From Astrothelium macrocarpum (taxonomy: Eukaryota > Ascomycota > Dothideomycetes > Trypetheliales > Trypetheliaceae), in NCBI GenBank assembly GCA_021030915.1, contig JAGEMR010000110.1, positions 35,711 to 99,710 on the forward strand: a stretch of 64,000 nucleotides of DNA. The letters are read 5' to 3'. The stretch's first letter is position 1; the number at the start of each line of letters is the position of its first letter. The notes under the pieces were generated by a model. It had not been told where the DNA came from and did not search any database. It saw only the letters and a list, made by a program, of their open reading frames with translations. Below, piece by piece: positions 11,036-22,241 of the stretch. Position numbers and translations under genes: made by a program.

Positions 11036-13005
11036 ATGACTCAAGCTACACAAGATCCACCAGACGCCGCACTCCATGGGGCTCCCGGAGCTCAGGCGAG
11101 TCAAAATGGAGAGGCGAAGGAAGACGAGAAAAAAGCAAACTCGCACACGCCAGTAGACGACGGCAGAGCCAAGAGCCCCAGGAAACGGCGCAAGGTCAAT
11201 CATGGTAAGGGACTGTCCGATGCCCGACTACTCAACACGTGGGATGCTGATATTAGAATGCTCGATCCAGCTTGCATCTATTGCCGACGCTCGGTGAGCC
11301 TTTGCGGACTTTCCCCAATACCCAATTGCCCACCCTCTTGTTGCACCGCGCCCTTTGTTTCACAGCAGGCCGCGAATATGGAATTTGACTGACTTTTTGG
11401 CACGATTGGCCTATTGAAATAGCATATGACCTGTGACCTTGTAGGTTTTTCCCGATAAGTTGAGTCTTGGCAGTATCTAGCTCACATGGTGGCGTTTTCG
11501 ATGACAGGAGAGACCGTGTACTCGTTGTATCAAGAGAGACATTGGCCATCTATGCCACGACGAACCGCGAGAGCAAGTGAAAAAAACCAAGTCCGACACA
11601 GAGCATGCGTCGACTGTAGAACCGAGTTCACCCACACCCACCGAAATACCGCCCAGAAATGGGACGAGTAGTACATTTGACCAGCGACCGACACAGCCAG
11701 AAGGCGGGCTGAGTATGGGATCTGGTCCTGTCACGCAGATCAAAGGTCCTAATGCAAGCCCTGTTCTTCAGCCTACGCCTGTTTCTGCTGGCTCAGCACG
11801 GCCCATGGCTACCAACAATGGAATGTGTGCGTATGCCAGCGATTCGCCGATTTTCCACAATGTGCTGAAGTTGCAACAGATCCTGGGTACAGCAATTGGG
11901 GTCTCGGAACACAGAACCAGTTTCAAGATATCCACTCCCTCAACCCCTCTTACATGTTTAACACATCCGAGATTACAGATGAGTATAATCTCCTAAACAA
12001 CTTTCTCAGCGCAAGCTTGTTAGATGAAGGCGCTCCGCTTTATTCTGGCGAGGAGCCTCAAAGTTTTCTTGCAGACCCTATTTTCCCGCCCATGGCAGTG
12101 CCGCCTGGATCAGTAGCGACCAGTGGCGCGATGCCTTCGAGTAGTACGCAAGCAGGCTCACTTCCTCCTCCACAGACGATCCCGGGCCAGACAATTTCTC
12201 GACCTCAGAGTAGCTTTCCAAATAGCGATAAAGCACGAGAAGCGTATTACATGATCGCCGCCGACCCTACTGGCACCGAGTCGCCCGAGGAGCGGATGAA
12301 CAAACTATTAAAAGCCAAGTACGATGCCGGGTTGCTGAAGCCATTTAATTACGTCAAGGGCTATGCTCGACTCAATCGATACATGGAGCAGAATCTGCAA
12401 CCAGCCTCCCGCCAGAAGATCTTGCGTCAGCTGGACAAGTTTCGGCCAAAATTCCGCGAACGGATGCAGACTCTCACAGACATCGAGCTGGTTTATGTGG
12501 AAATGTGGTTTGAACGCAGCTTGATGGAATACGACCGTGTCTTCGCAAGCATGGCCATCCCGGCTTGCTGTTGGAGGAGGACGGGCGAGATCTTTCGAGG
12601 GAATAAGGAGATGGCGGAATTGATTCATATGCCAATGGTGAAATTAAGAGATGTAAGAGCCATATTCACCATGCTTCTATACCACGCCTTGCTGATTCTA
12701 CAATATTCAGGGCAAGGTAGCCATTCACGACATTATTGCAGAAGACTCGTTGGTCAATTATTGGGATAAATTCGGGGCAATAGCTTTTGACAGTACCCAG
12801 AAGGCCATACTAACACGATGCTCTTTGAAAAATCCGGACGGATCATCAAAGGATCCTGAGATTCCTTGTTGCTTTTCTTTTACCATTCGTCGTGATACCC
12901 ACAACATGTAAGTCCGGCCCTTTTACTAGTAAGATGGGAACTAATTACAAGCTCAGCCCATCCATCATTGTCGGCAATTTTCTACCGATACGGTCTGGAG
13001 ATTAA
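11036..13005 (+). CDS. acuK: AcuK/ERT1-type transcription activator of gluconeogenesis (Zn2Cys6 + PAS)
   Basis: Exons 11036-11204, 11271-11293, 11423-11440, 11508-11826, 11880-12652, 12711-12907 and 12957-13005 give 515 residues. A basic region (SPRKRRKVNH) precedes a zinc cluster with C58, C61, C68, C74, C77 and C86 (CX2CX6CX5CX2CX8C), followed by IGHLCHDEPRE. The C-terminal half carries a PAS-like domain (MAIPACCWRRTGEIFRGNKE) and the conserved finish PSIIVGNFLPI. Homologues (AcuK in Aspergillus, ERT1 in yeast) bind DNA in the nucleus and induce PEP carboxykinase, fructose-bisphosphatase and malic enzyme genes on gluconeogenic carbon. The zinc cluster is assembled from four exons, two of them only 23 and 18 nt. 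Start: first ATG giving a family-like N-terminus; the upstream open frame lacks support. A PEP carboxykinase gene lies 6 kb to the left. Confidence 0.93.
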
Positions 13006-13472
13006 AAAAGCGTGACAATCGTTGCTGGTTTAATATATATTCATGTACATCATTTGTCTTCATTTATAGCCTTGGGATGAAGGCAGATTGCCTGTATGGG
13101 TCGGGCATCGTTCATGTACAAATTTCGAGCTTTCCTTCATCACTTTTTATTTGCAATGCGCACAAGTTGGCTAGCATTTCCACACTGGGTGTAAGCTAGC
13201 GTTGGATTTTTTTTTATGCAATGATCACCCCATCGCGCAAAACAGATTTAGCGATGGTGATGATCACTTGGCAACGGCGTTTTACCTATGATAAAGTTCA
13301 GATTATCTCAAGGACGATTGCATGATCTCTGGGTAACGGTGAGGGAATCACATCACGTGCACACGTGAACATGACGTGTACATAGGTTTCAGCGGTCAGT
13401 GGAATACGCGTTTGAAGTGAATTTAATTTGTCCCACATCGTTATTTCGGATTATTTGGGGCAGGCAACATAT
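13006..13472. other. Intergenic, acuK 3' side and SPO22 promoter
   Basis: No gene seen. Two CACGTG motifs near 13354-13367 are listed separately. Confidence 0.4.
13354..13367. promoter_or_regulatory. Two adjacent CACGTG motifs upstream of SPO22
   Basis: CACGTG occurs at 13354-13359 and again at 13362-13367, about 110 bases before the SPO22 start codon, with a TGACGT motif just after (about 13372-13377). CACGTG is the core bound by bHLH factors. The motifs are seen; their use is not shown. Confidence 0.35.
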
Positions 13473-16411
13473 ATGGCGTCGCTAAATACAGCTAAGAAGG
13501 AAAAGGAAGCAAGAATAAAAAGCCTTCTTAGTAAGTGAAGATTTCTTCGTGCCGTAGCCAAACATCTAATATCGTCGCACAATTAGGCTTCACTGACAGC
13601 ATCCCGGCACGTGTTAAGAGAATACCCGTAGACGCGGCTCTCACTACTGAGCTTAGAAAACATATACACCATACACTCTTTACTTTTGGAGCCAGCATTC
13701 CGCGGCCAACGTCTGTGGACCTCGACTCACGCGGTATAAGGACATGGAATCTATCCACGAACCTTCGTCGCGAAAATGCATCGAGCGAGAACAAAAGACT
13801 AGTGTCCCTTCTCCGTGCCTTTGCAATGCTCATGCTTGACGCTGCGCATCATGGTGACCGTAGCTTGCCACATGATTGCATCAGGCTATTAAAAGTTTCA
13901 TTGAAGGCTGCCAAGACATGCCTGGATTCTGGAGAACTCGATATTTGCCTCAAGACTCTTGAGAAGGCTGCAAACTATGAATCGGAACTAAGCAAGTCAG
14001 AAAACCGGCCAACATCAGAAGATGACCTCGCCTACAAGCGACTGAGTGGCGAATATTTTGTCATGCGGACGGCTTTGGTTGGTGATCAAGCAAGGGCCAG
14101 TATTGAGTCTATTCTAATTGTGTGCTAGGCATGGAAACAAGAGCGCTTTGATCTCGCCGAGCACCTATTTCAGAAGACTTCTCGTCTACAACACAACGCT
14201 GACCCAGCGACCGCGGAACGCCTTGCTGATGTACTGTACGAGATGGGCAAGGAGCAACTTGAAAAGAAAGCAGCAGAGATGGCTGTACGATGGCTCGAGC
14301 GTGCATACGATACTCTTGCCGAGCAAGATCTGGACCGACTCAGTAACGACGCCGGAGAATTACGCCTAAGCATCATGCATAGCTTAGTACGTGCATTCCT
14401 CATATTACGATCGACTGAGGCAAAAGCCAAAGCGTGGGATTTTGTACGAATCATGGAGAATGATTTCGGGGAAAAATTAGTAGTTTCTTTTCTCAAATTG
14501 GATCTCCTTTCGGAGGAAGTAGCACTGCATGCTGAGGCTTACAGTCAAGTCTTGGCAACGATAGCAAGGACTGTGGTCCTAACGGAAGTCAGCTTCAAAA
14601 CCGTTCTACATCATATCCACAAACTCAAAGACGGAAACGTATTGATCGCCTGCAAGGTACTCGACGAATTCCTTGAAGCTCGTTTGTACGATTCAGACCG
14701 CCAAGATTGGATCGAAAAAGCAATCATTGTAAGGGTATGGCTGATTACGACCTCTAACGACAGTATGTCTTCTTCAGAGTCGGTCGGAGAATTTCTACAA
14801 AAGGTTTCCCGGGACTGGGCCCAGCCTCTGCAATCCGCGGCGGCGCATGCTGTCTTGACGCTGCTTTGGAAAAAGATTGAAGCAGCATATTCCCTGTCGC
14901 GATACGAGATTGCAGAACGTTGGTGCAACATTACTCGCCACCAATTATTTGAAAACAGTGGGGATGTAAACATTGCCATTGTCGCTAGAAAAGCAATGCA
15001 ATGCGCTCTAGCACGCCATGATGATGCCGCAGTACGCGAGATTTTCTTCAGGATGCCAGAGGCCACTCGATGTGCGCCTCAAACCAGATACCTGATGTAC
15101 AAACTCGCTCTGCGCACCAATGATGTTGAGCTTGCTTCAGAATGCCTTGAGATTGTTAGCGGGTCATCAAAACGGGACGCAGCGCTACTGTACGCTTGCG
15201 TACTAGAGGCGCAGCAATCTGGTAACAGACTGCAAGCCATTGCAGCCTTACAACGGACTCTTGAGAAATTTAATCACATCACTGCACGTGAAGTACATTT
15301 GCCATCCCTACTTCGTTGTACTGCCCGTCTGATGATGGCAGAAGTAACCAATAGCAATCAACTTGACCATGCACTCTTATCTGATCTCTGCAACTTATTT
15401 GAAAATGCCACTGGTCAAGCGAAGAAAAGCAATGTTAAAGGACGCCCAATTGGGAATGAGGATAGGTTTACTCGGCCGGAATTGGAATGGTTTGCTAAAA
15501 ACGTTTACAATTTTGCCCTTAAACAATGCACTGATCTTCACCCACGGAATCTGCTCCGCCTCTTACAATGCTCTATAGAGCTACTGGAATTACTCCGGAG
15601 CGAGCCGGCATCCAATGAGCACGAAGATCTTCTAACTCGTCTCCTATTCTGTCATTTTCTTGCCGCGTCTGCGTCGATCACACTTGCTCGAGCCGAGGAC
15701 AACATTGAACAATCTACTCAGCAATACATCCTTGTACAAAGCGACGCCGCCCAGTTCTGTGAGCTATTACCCGAGGCACCACATGAGGCTGTCGGCAATG
15801 GCAAGTATGCCGAACTGCAATCCTTGCGGTTCGAGCTTCTTCGTTTCCAGCTCGAGTGCGCCGTACGACTGGGATGCTGGAACGAATTGGATAATCTGCT
15901 TGACAAATGCACGAAGCATGATTGCGTTCAGCGCCTCGAGAAGTTGGCGGATCTGATCTTCTCGATCCATGCAACGCTGATCAAAAGCAATGAAGGGAGC
16001 AGGCACCAATTGAAACTGTTAGCTGCTGTTGAGAAAATTGTTGCATCAACATGGCGCACCTCCGGCTATGATATCGTGAAAATTTCTCGCTGGTTGCGGT
16101 GTCTGTTTTCTATGGCGCTCACTGTAGATGCCAGGATCAGCCTTGTGTGTCTTGACCAAGCGACCCACCTATCCCGACAGCAAACCAGGGGCACTAGACT
16201 AGAAATGCAGTACCCGGCCGAGGAGATTGAGTGGCTAGCAACAACAGCGTTCAATCATAGTGTCGACCTGTATTGTGCCAGTGACGATGATGGCTGTCGG
16301 GTGTGGGCAGAAAAGGCGTTAGGGTTAGCCAAGGCCAGCAAAGAGACAGAGACTCTCCATGAGATCTTACAGGGTAGATATTCAGGTTTGAGATGGAACG
16401 GGCCGGAATAG
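13473..16411 (+). CDS. SPO22: SPO22/ZIP4-like meiotic crossover (ZMM) protein
   Basis: Exons 13473-13530, 13587-14077 and 14129-16411 give 943 residues. The protein is almost wholly alpha-helical with TPR-like repeats and no catalytic motif. Recognisable family segments are EYFVMRTALAWKQERFDLAE across intron 2, LADVLYEMGKEQLEKKAAEM, WLERAYDTLAEQDLDRLSND and KVLDEFLEARLYDSDRQDWI, which match the SPO22/ZIP4 domain. In yeast and plants Zip4 is a synaptonemal-complex/ZMM scaffold that promotes class I crossovers in meiosis. Its presence implies retained meiotic capacity. Intron 2 uses an unusual GTTGGT donor at 14078; that choice keeps the frame and restores the conserved TALAW junction. Start: the first ATG, in a short 58-nt exon. 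Family identity is fairly secure; functional extrapolation is from homologues. Confidence 0.85.
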
Positions 16412-17286
16412 AGTTAATGAAAGGGAGATATGGCTGAATGTGGCAACAACCTTTGCGTTAAATGCGGGTGCACCATGCTCATTTGCAAATAGCCGCACTA
16501 GTGAGCGTTTGGATGATTAGCATATGGTGATAGCTTTATCAGATGGAGCACTATCGAATCGGCTATGTGTTTAGTGTATGGCCTACAAACATAGGTACCT
16601 GGCTGGTCTTGCAAGAGGCACTTGCTGTATTGACACAACCCTACCACTCACCTATTATTCCAGCACCTCAACAACTGTTGGAATCAGGTCATGCTCCACC
16701 GGTCAAACAGCTCAAAGGTACAATGTGCAGCTGTTTCACATAATGCAGCCATTACGAAGTACGTCAAGCCTCGTCGTCCCAAGCAGTAAAGTTTGTGCAC
16801 TCGGGATTGGATACTATCCCCTATTTTGCCGTCGCCAAGGTCTGGCCTCAACAACGCCACCAATAGCCCCCGTTGGAGATCCGCACATGACCTGCAGCCT
16901 GCAACTGCCCCCAGAGTGGCTTGCTCCCCGGACGTCCAACCCCTTCCCCCGGAAATCTGCGGGCGAGCCGAAAGTGGTGGATGGAAAAACTAAGCCAGGA
17001 ATCTCCTAGGCCGTTCTCACCGCTGTTGGGCGTGCTATGGTCGTGGTTGCGACAATGGACGGCGTGGTTGTTGTTCATAAGAGCTGGTCAATTCCCCCCG
17101 GGACAAGAGCACACGACAGCGTTTGTTGTTCCAGACTTGGTCCCCATCAGAAGGGCATTGTCGACGCCGCTGACGAAACTTGACCAAGCACCGACCTGCA
17201 TAACTCTGAGACCTATCCGATCTGCATGCACTGAATTCTCCGGGTTTGCTGACTAACGTGGGGAATCTTTACGCGTGAATCAAAAT
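16412..17286. other. Intergenic
   Basis: No supported gene. Several overlapping short frames of under 145 codons are present, but none shows family-like features. Confidence 0.4.
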
Positions 17287-18539
17287 ATGGCAGCACTCTC
17301 AAGACCACCCGTACGTATAGACGGAAAAGCGTCCAAGATATGATCAATGGAATAGGGAGATTGACTGCTCTATAGCGTCCAACACTCTCTCCAGGCCGGC
17401 GTTCATCTCATCCACTCGGGAAGGATCAATCGAAGGCACGTGCCTCTAAACAAGTCAAAAAAGACGAGCCTTTCGATCCCAATGAACTTGCACGACGTCT
17501 TGAGGAGACGAGACTACAAATCAAAGCTTCAAAGTCAAATCGCCTCAAGCGTAGTTCCCTCCATATTGGCGATCATGGCGAACATGGCGAACATCCTATG
17601 CCCGTTGACACATTTGTTCCACCAATACCGAACGGGGAAAATGGAGACCCGGCGCATCTCGTGAAAAACCCAATAAGCCACCACAAGACTAATCTTCACG
17701 ACCGGCCAAGCACAGCTGCACCGCTCAGCTGTGATCCAATAGCCCGAGTGGCATCGCCCAAATTCCAGCCCACCTCCTCCATTTCCGCCTTCCTAGCAAC
17801 AACATCACGGCATTCTCATCATTCTCGACCACAGACACTCGTATTCGAAGACCTTCACAATGCGCCACAACATCCAAACCCATATCATCCGGGCTTTGAA
17901 CATGTCGAAAATACCGAGGCCGCAATTGAAGACATAGACGAAGTGGAGGATATAGTAGAAGTACCCTTCATCAGGCCGCCCCTAAAACCAAATGATCGCC
18001 CAGACTGGACTCAACGCAGCCAAAGTAGCGATGACTTTCAGAACAAACATACCCTTCTACGATACAAGACCAAAAAGGATGTATTCTACGACACCTCAGA
18101 CTCCAGCCCCACACAATCCATCTCTGCACAACAAATCCTCTCCCGCACCCACCACTCCATCCGCATTCCCCCCGGCTCCACACGCCCCGACCTCCAACCC
18201 AAACCTCGCTCACTCAGTCACGGTGACGCGCTCACCCGGGCGCCTCGCGACACCGACGAAGACCGCCGAGCATCGCACGGCGAGACGCGCAGTGCCAGCA
18301 AGAAGAAGCATCCACGCTGGCCCGACGCAATCGCGACGACGAAGCCGCAGGACGGCGTGACGGCGGCCGAGCGGCATCGCGAGTGGTTGGAGCAGCTGCG
18401 GGAGCAGGAGCGGGTCGAGGCCGCCGCCAGGGAGAGGGAGCAGCGGGAGCAGGAGATGCAGGATGCAAGGAAGAAGGCGAAGAGGAAGGCGAGCTTTCGG
18501 TGGATGGTGTTGGATAAGGTGAGGGAGGTTGTGCATTGA
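17287..18539 (+). CDS. Hypothetical basic, low-complexity protein
   Basis: Exons 17287-17310 and 17376-18539 give 395 residues. I do not recognise a family. A short N-terminus rich in Pro, Arg and Ser is followed by ELARRLEETRLQIKASKSNR, a predicted helix. The middle is long and disordered, rich in His, Ser and Pro, with one acidic patch (NTEAAIEDIDEVEDIVEVPF). The C-terminus has a strongly charged helix (EWLEQLREQERVEAAARERE) ending in KKAKRKASFRWMVLDKVREV. The basic end could be a nuclear signal or an RNA/DNA contact. The two-exon model is supported by a good donor (GTACGT), acceptor (TATAG) and unbroken phase. The last 300 bases are GC-rich, which produces long shadow frames on the other strand. 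Function unknown. Confidence 0.7.
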
Positions 18540-19051
18540 TTGGAAGAGAAGGGGAGGGTATTTTGTTGATTGGATACCTATACAATTTACCTTTTCAATG
18601 GATATAATTTTGGATCAACTATCATTCAACTCTGATATGAGAGGCGGCGACTTGCAGGTAGGAAAATTTATGTCCTCCAATGAAAACCCTTGGTGGTCGC
18701 CTGTTCGTCTTATTGCATTTCTGCCAGATGCACGCATGGCTGAGCTGTTTTTTTTGTTCTCAACACCTCGTTGACTGCCTAATCGCCCATGTAGATGCAG
18801 CCTCTATGCAGACGATATGCCAGCCAAGCAAAAATCTCCTGATGAATGCTTCATGATTTTTATGCTCACCCCTGTCCATCAAACAGTCAATTTTTCTCAT
18901 GGCCAGCGCGCCGGTCAGCAAACGGGGCAATTCCGTCCCCGTCTCTCATCCACTCCAATCTCCCACACAGCTTTCTCGCATACTCCCAATTCCCCCCAGC
19001 ATCACAGCCGTCCCTTCCCATCGCGAATCCCTCACCCCCGTACACGCCCAT
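18540..19051. other. Intergenic, convergent 3' ends
   Basis: Lies between two convergently transcribed genes (17287-18539 rightward, CTF8 leftward). Shared terminator space; no other feature seen. Confidence 0.4.
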
Positions 19052-19495
19052 TCACACGCTCACCTCCCCCACCGGCTCAGGCCGACTCGCAAAAACAACC
19101 TTCCACCTCACCACCTCCACAATCTCCAACTCCTCCCTTCCCTCCGCCTCCTCCACATTCCCGCCCCCAACCCCTTCCCCTCCTCCCCGCCTCCTCACCA
19201 CCCCGACCGGCGTCCCCAACGCCCGCACCTCCCCCGTCAGCCGCTGGTGCGCGCCGACGTAGAGATACGCGCGCTGCTGCGTCTTGGCGTCGGTGTCTGC
19301 GTCCGCGTCCGGGAACACGAGACGGCCGATGGGGGTCTGCGACGACTGGTGAGTAGGGGAGGGTGGCGGGAAGTGCATGGTGCCTTGGATTTCGAGAAGC
19401 GCGAGGCCTGAGGGGGTGTGTAGGAGCGGGGGAAGCGGGTTGAGTGGGGTGGTGGGGTGGGGAGATGGGGTGGGATGGAGGGGGATGGTTGGCAT
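19052..19495 (-). CDS. CTF8: CTF8, subunit of the Ctf18 alternative clamp loader
   Basis: A single exon of 147 residues. The family signature is clear: LPPLLHTPSGLALLEIQGTM near the start, GRLVFPD, a YLYVGAHQRLTGEV block and, at the end, EELEIVEVVRWKVVFASRPE. Ctf8 with Dcc1 and Ctf18 forms the alternative RFC complex that loads or unloads PCNA and supports sister-chromatid cohesion in the nucleus. The first residues (MPTIPLHPTPSPHPTTPLNP) are Pro/Thr-rich and variable in the family. A Gly/Glu-rich insertion (RRRGGGEGVGGGNVEEAEGR) separates the two conserved parts. The gene is very GC-rich, so the opposite strand shows several long non-coding frames. Confidence 0.9.
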   Translation of the reverse strand: MPTIPLHPTPSPHPTTPLNPLPPLLHTPSGLALLEIQGTMHFPPPSPTHQSSQTPIGRLVFPDADADTDAKTQQRAYLYVGAHQRLTGEVRALGTPVGVVRRRGGGEGVGGGNVEEAEGREELEIVEVVRWKVVFASRPEPVGEVSV

Positions 19496-20015
19496 TTTTT
19501 GAGGGGAGGAAATTTTTTTTTGGAGCGGGGACGTGGTGGAAATGGAGGAGCGCTCAGTGCAAAAATTCGAGACACCAATCAGGATTTTTGCTGAGATCGA
19601 ACGTGTCGGTTTGAGGGATTCTGACCTTTTTTGCTCTTCAAGAATTACTGTCTGAATGATATAGCATTATAATATCTCTCATCATAATCGTAATCTTTGA
19701 TTCTTGTTCTCTTTTCCAATATCTCTCAATTACTCTTGTGATTATTGAAAGTGAATCAGTTTTCGAAAAGTGAGAAGCAGCACATGTGACTCACGAGCCA
19801 CCACCCACCAATGAGATGTGGTCCGTGCAATCTGCTCGCATAACATTCGACTTCGCGAGTACGCGACCTTCAAACTTCTTCTCTTGTTTGTGCCACATTT
19901 TTACGGGTTATGAGCCCGGCGCTTTCATTGCGCAAAGATGGTCTCCCAATGCTCATCATCTCTGTTATCTTTGTTGCTCCCGCCTGCGTCGTCTACGGAC
20001 GTTAAGTTGATTAAA
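19496..20015. other. Intergenic, CTF8 upstream region
   Basis: No gene seen. It contains the CTF8 promoter, then ordinary single-copy-looking sequence up to the minisatellite that starts near 20016. Confidence 0.4.
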
Positions 20016-20530
20016 CGGTCGCCACTCGGGGGCTGTTCTTTCTAGATTTACGATTCTATCGTGAATCTTTCAACGGTCGCCACTCGGGGACTGTCCTTTC
20101 TAGGTTTACGATTCTATCGTGAATCTTTCAACGGCCGCCGTCTGGGGGCTGTTTGCTCTATTGTCTTCGACATAGAAGTCTTTCTAACGGTCGCTTTTTG
20201 TGGGCTGTTCTTTCTAGGTTTACGATTCTATCGTCTTCCAACGTGAATCTTCCAACCGCCGCCGTCTGGGGGCTGTTCTTTTTAGAAGTTACACGATTCT
20301 ATTGTCTTCGGACATGAATCTTCCAACGGCCGTCGTCTGAGGGCTGTTCTTTTTAGACATACGATTTCATCGTTTTCGGACGTGAAATCTTCCAACGGCC
20401 GTCGTCTGAGGGCTGTTCTTTTTAGACTTACACGACTCTATCGTATCCGGACCTGGAAGGCTTTCCAACGGTTGCCATCTTGGGGGCTATTCGTTTTTCA
20501 GATACAGACATTTGCAGTTCTTCGACTCCA
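20016..20530. repeat. Degenerate minisatellite, eight units of about 56-73 bp
   Basis: Units begin at 20016, 20074, 20132, 20188, 20256, 20327, 20396 and 20469. Each opens with a core close to CGGYCGCCNTCNGGGGGCTG followed by TTCTTT, then TAGATTTACGATTCTATCGT, then a run ending CTTCCAA. The first two units are nearly identical (58 bp). Later units gain a TTCGGACGTGAA-like insert and reach 68-73 bp, which indicates unit-length evolution by slippage or unequal exchange. More diverged cores are visible near 20769-20800 and 20843-20875. No reading frame runs across the array. Confidence 0.85.
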
Positions 20531-21116
20531 GTGGTTACAACAGGAAATGTTGCCTGCGATTGCGAAAGACAAAATCGCCACATGCCTCATAGGATGGCCT
20601 TCAGCAACAACAATCAAGAGAATTCTAAGAGAGATGTCTTATTGAACTGTCCACGGGCTCTGATGGTTTGGAATATCATGGGCTCCTTCCACGAAGCCTG
20701 CGGCAGTGATACGTATCGCGGTCGCTGGTGATATTTCTTATTGCTATCACTGGTGCGGACGTCGAAATACTTCCACAGTCGTCATACCGGAGGCTGTCAG
20801 GGTTTCAACCCAGGAATCACTGGTCTTCAAGTGCAGAAAGTCTTTCACAGTTTGCCTACCGCCAGCTGTTTGGTTCTAGTGTGTCTTAAAGGTAGATTAA
20901 CCCTCTTGCTTCAATGGACCTTCTTAATTTCTCGCAAAAAGAAGTTGATCTCGCCAAAGTATGGAGCGAAAATACGACTTCACATGAAATCGAAAAGACG
21001 GCCAGACAACTCTGTCAAACAATGTACACCACACACACGGAGAAAGAGAGGAAAATGCAAGTCCACTGGCCTACAGACCTACGGATCTACCAATCTTCAG
21101 AGTAACTGTCCCAACT
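20531..21116. other. Non-coding stretch with decayed minisatellite units
   Basis: Contains two further weak copies of the minisatellite core (about 20769-20800 and 20843-20875). I see no gene. Confidence 0.4.
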
Positions 21117-21230
21117 TACAGACTCACAGACCTACAGACCAACAAACCCACAGACCCACAGACCACAGACCCACAGACCACAGACCTACAGATCACAGAC
21201 TCACAGATTTATTGGCCCACAGACTTATTA
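21117..21230. repeat. Short tandem array of CACAGACC-type units
   Basis: About a dozen tandem copies of an 8-12 bp unit related to CACAGACC(Y)A. They vary by single-base changes and insertions. Confidence 0.85.
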
Positions 21231-21250
21231 CCCTCTAGACTTGTTGATAG

Positions 21251-21510
21251 ACAGAGAGAGCGACAGCTGGAGCTGGAACCGGAGCCAGAGCCGGAGCCAG
21301 AGCCGGAGCCAGAGCCGGAGCCAGAGCCGAAGCGAGAGTCGGAGCTAGAGAGGGAGGGAGCCGAAGGGAGGGAAGGAGTTGGAGTGAGGGAGAGGTAGAG
21401 AAGAAGGGAGGGAAGGAAGGAACCGGAGGGAAGAGAGCGAAGAGAGAAGAAGAGGGGAAGGGAGAGGGAGAGCTTTGCGTATGGGAGAGAAGGGGGGAGA
21501 GAAAGCCACA
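21251..21510. repeat. Polypurine tract with GAGCCAGAGCCG 12-bp repeat
   Basis: About 21273-21340 repeats GAGCCAGAGCCG; it then passes into a nearly pure G/A strand (GAGGGAGGGA-like) to about 21510. The opposite strand would encode only Ser/Gly/Pro/Leu low-complexity sequence, so I do not call a protein. Confidence 0.8.
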
Positions 21511-22241
21511 GACACGGATGCAGACCTAGACAAAGTTTAAACACAATAGCTAGTGCCTTCAACGTAAAATGGGAATCACGGCTTGATCTACCACGGCATT
21601 GCACTAGTGAGAATGAATCTGATGATGTACGCATTTACAATGCTCACACAAAACCTTCCCCATTTGAACAATTTTAGATTTTTGAAAACTGAGAGCCAAA
21701 ACATACACAAGGCTGGAACAGGTGGGAAGAGCCATCTCATTTATCAATCAAGACGCTCATAAGAGAGACTCACAAAAGATTCTCGGAGACACAGCAATTA
21801 AACAAGACGGCAGTCTGGTCGGGATCAATTGAGATAGGTAGAATTAGGCACGCCACGCGTCTCTCGTATAATTATCGGAGCATAACAATGTATTGACACA
21901 TCGACAAGTGTTATCTATTTATACAATATATTCTTCGTCGAGATGCTGCAATGTTACACTGATCGAGCAAGATGAGGGAGGCGTTGCTCTGATCAGACTG
22001 AGGGGATTTTGGTGGTCGGATGGCCTTTTTCTTCCGGCAATAGCCTCGATCATTCCTTTGACCAATCTCCAGACCTGTCAACTGTACTGTACAATTCCAT
22101 TGCATAGTCATTAACAGGAGTAGCCTTAGTTGGCCCAAAGTATCGTAGATCCATAGGTTTGATCGCTCTGAGAAAGAGATATGACCCAGCGCCAGGATAG
22201 ATTGCTTCAATGAGAAGCAGCGAAACGTCGGTTGCCAGCAT
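21511..22241. other. Intergenic, between repeats and COX11 3' end
   Basis: No gene or RNA recognised. Sequence is AT-richer than the neighbouring repeats. Confidence 0.35.

Noticed and set aside
18817..19411. Rightward frames of 138-179 codons over CTF8
   Set aside because: Antisense to CTF8, Pro/Ser/Thr/His-rich, no family resemblance.
21209..21634. Leftward 141-codon frame with a Gly-Ser repeat
   Set aside because: It is produced by the GAGCCAGAGCCG repeat and the polypurine tract; no conserved part and no sensible gene structure.
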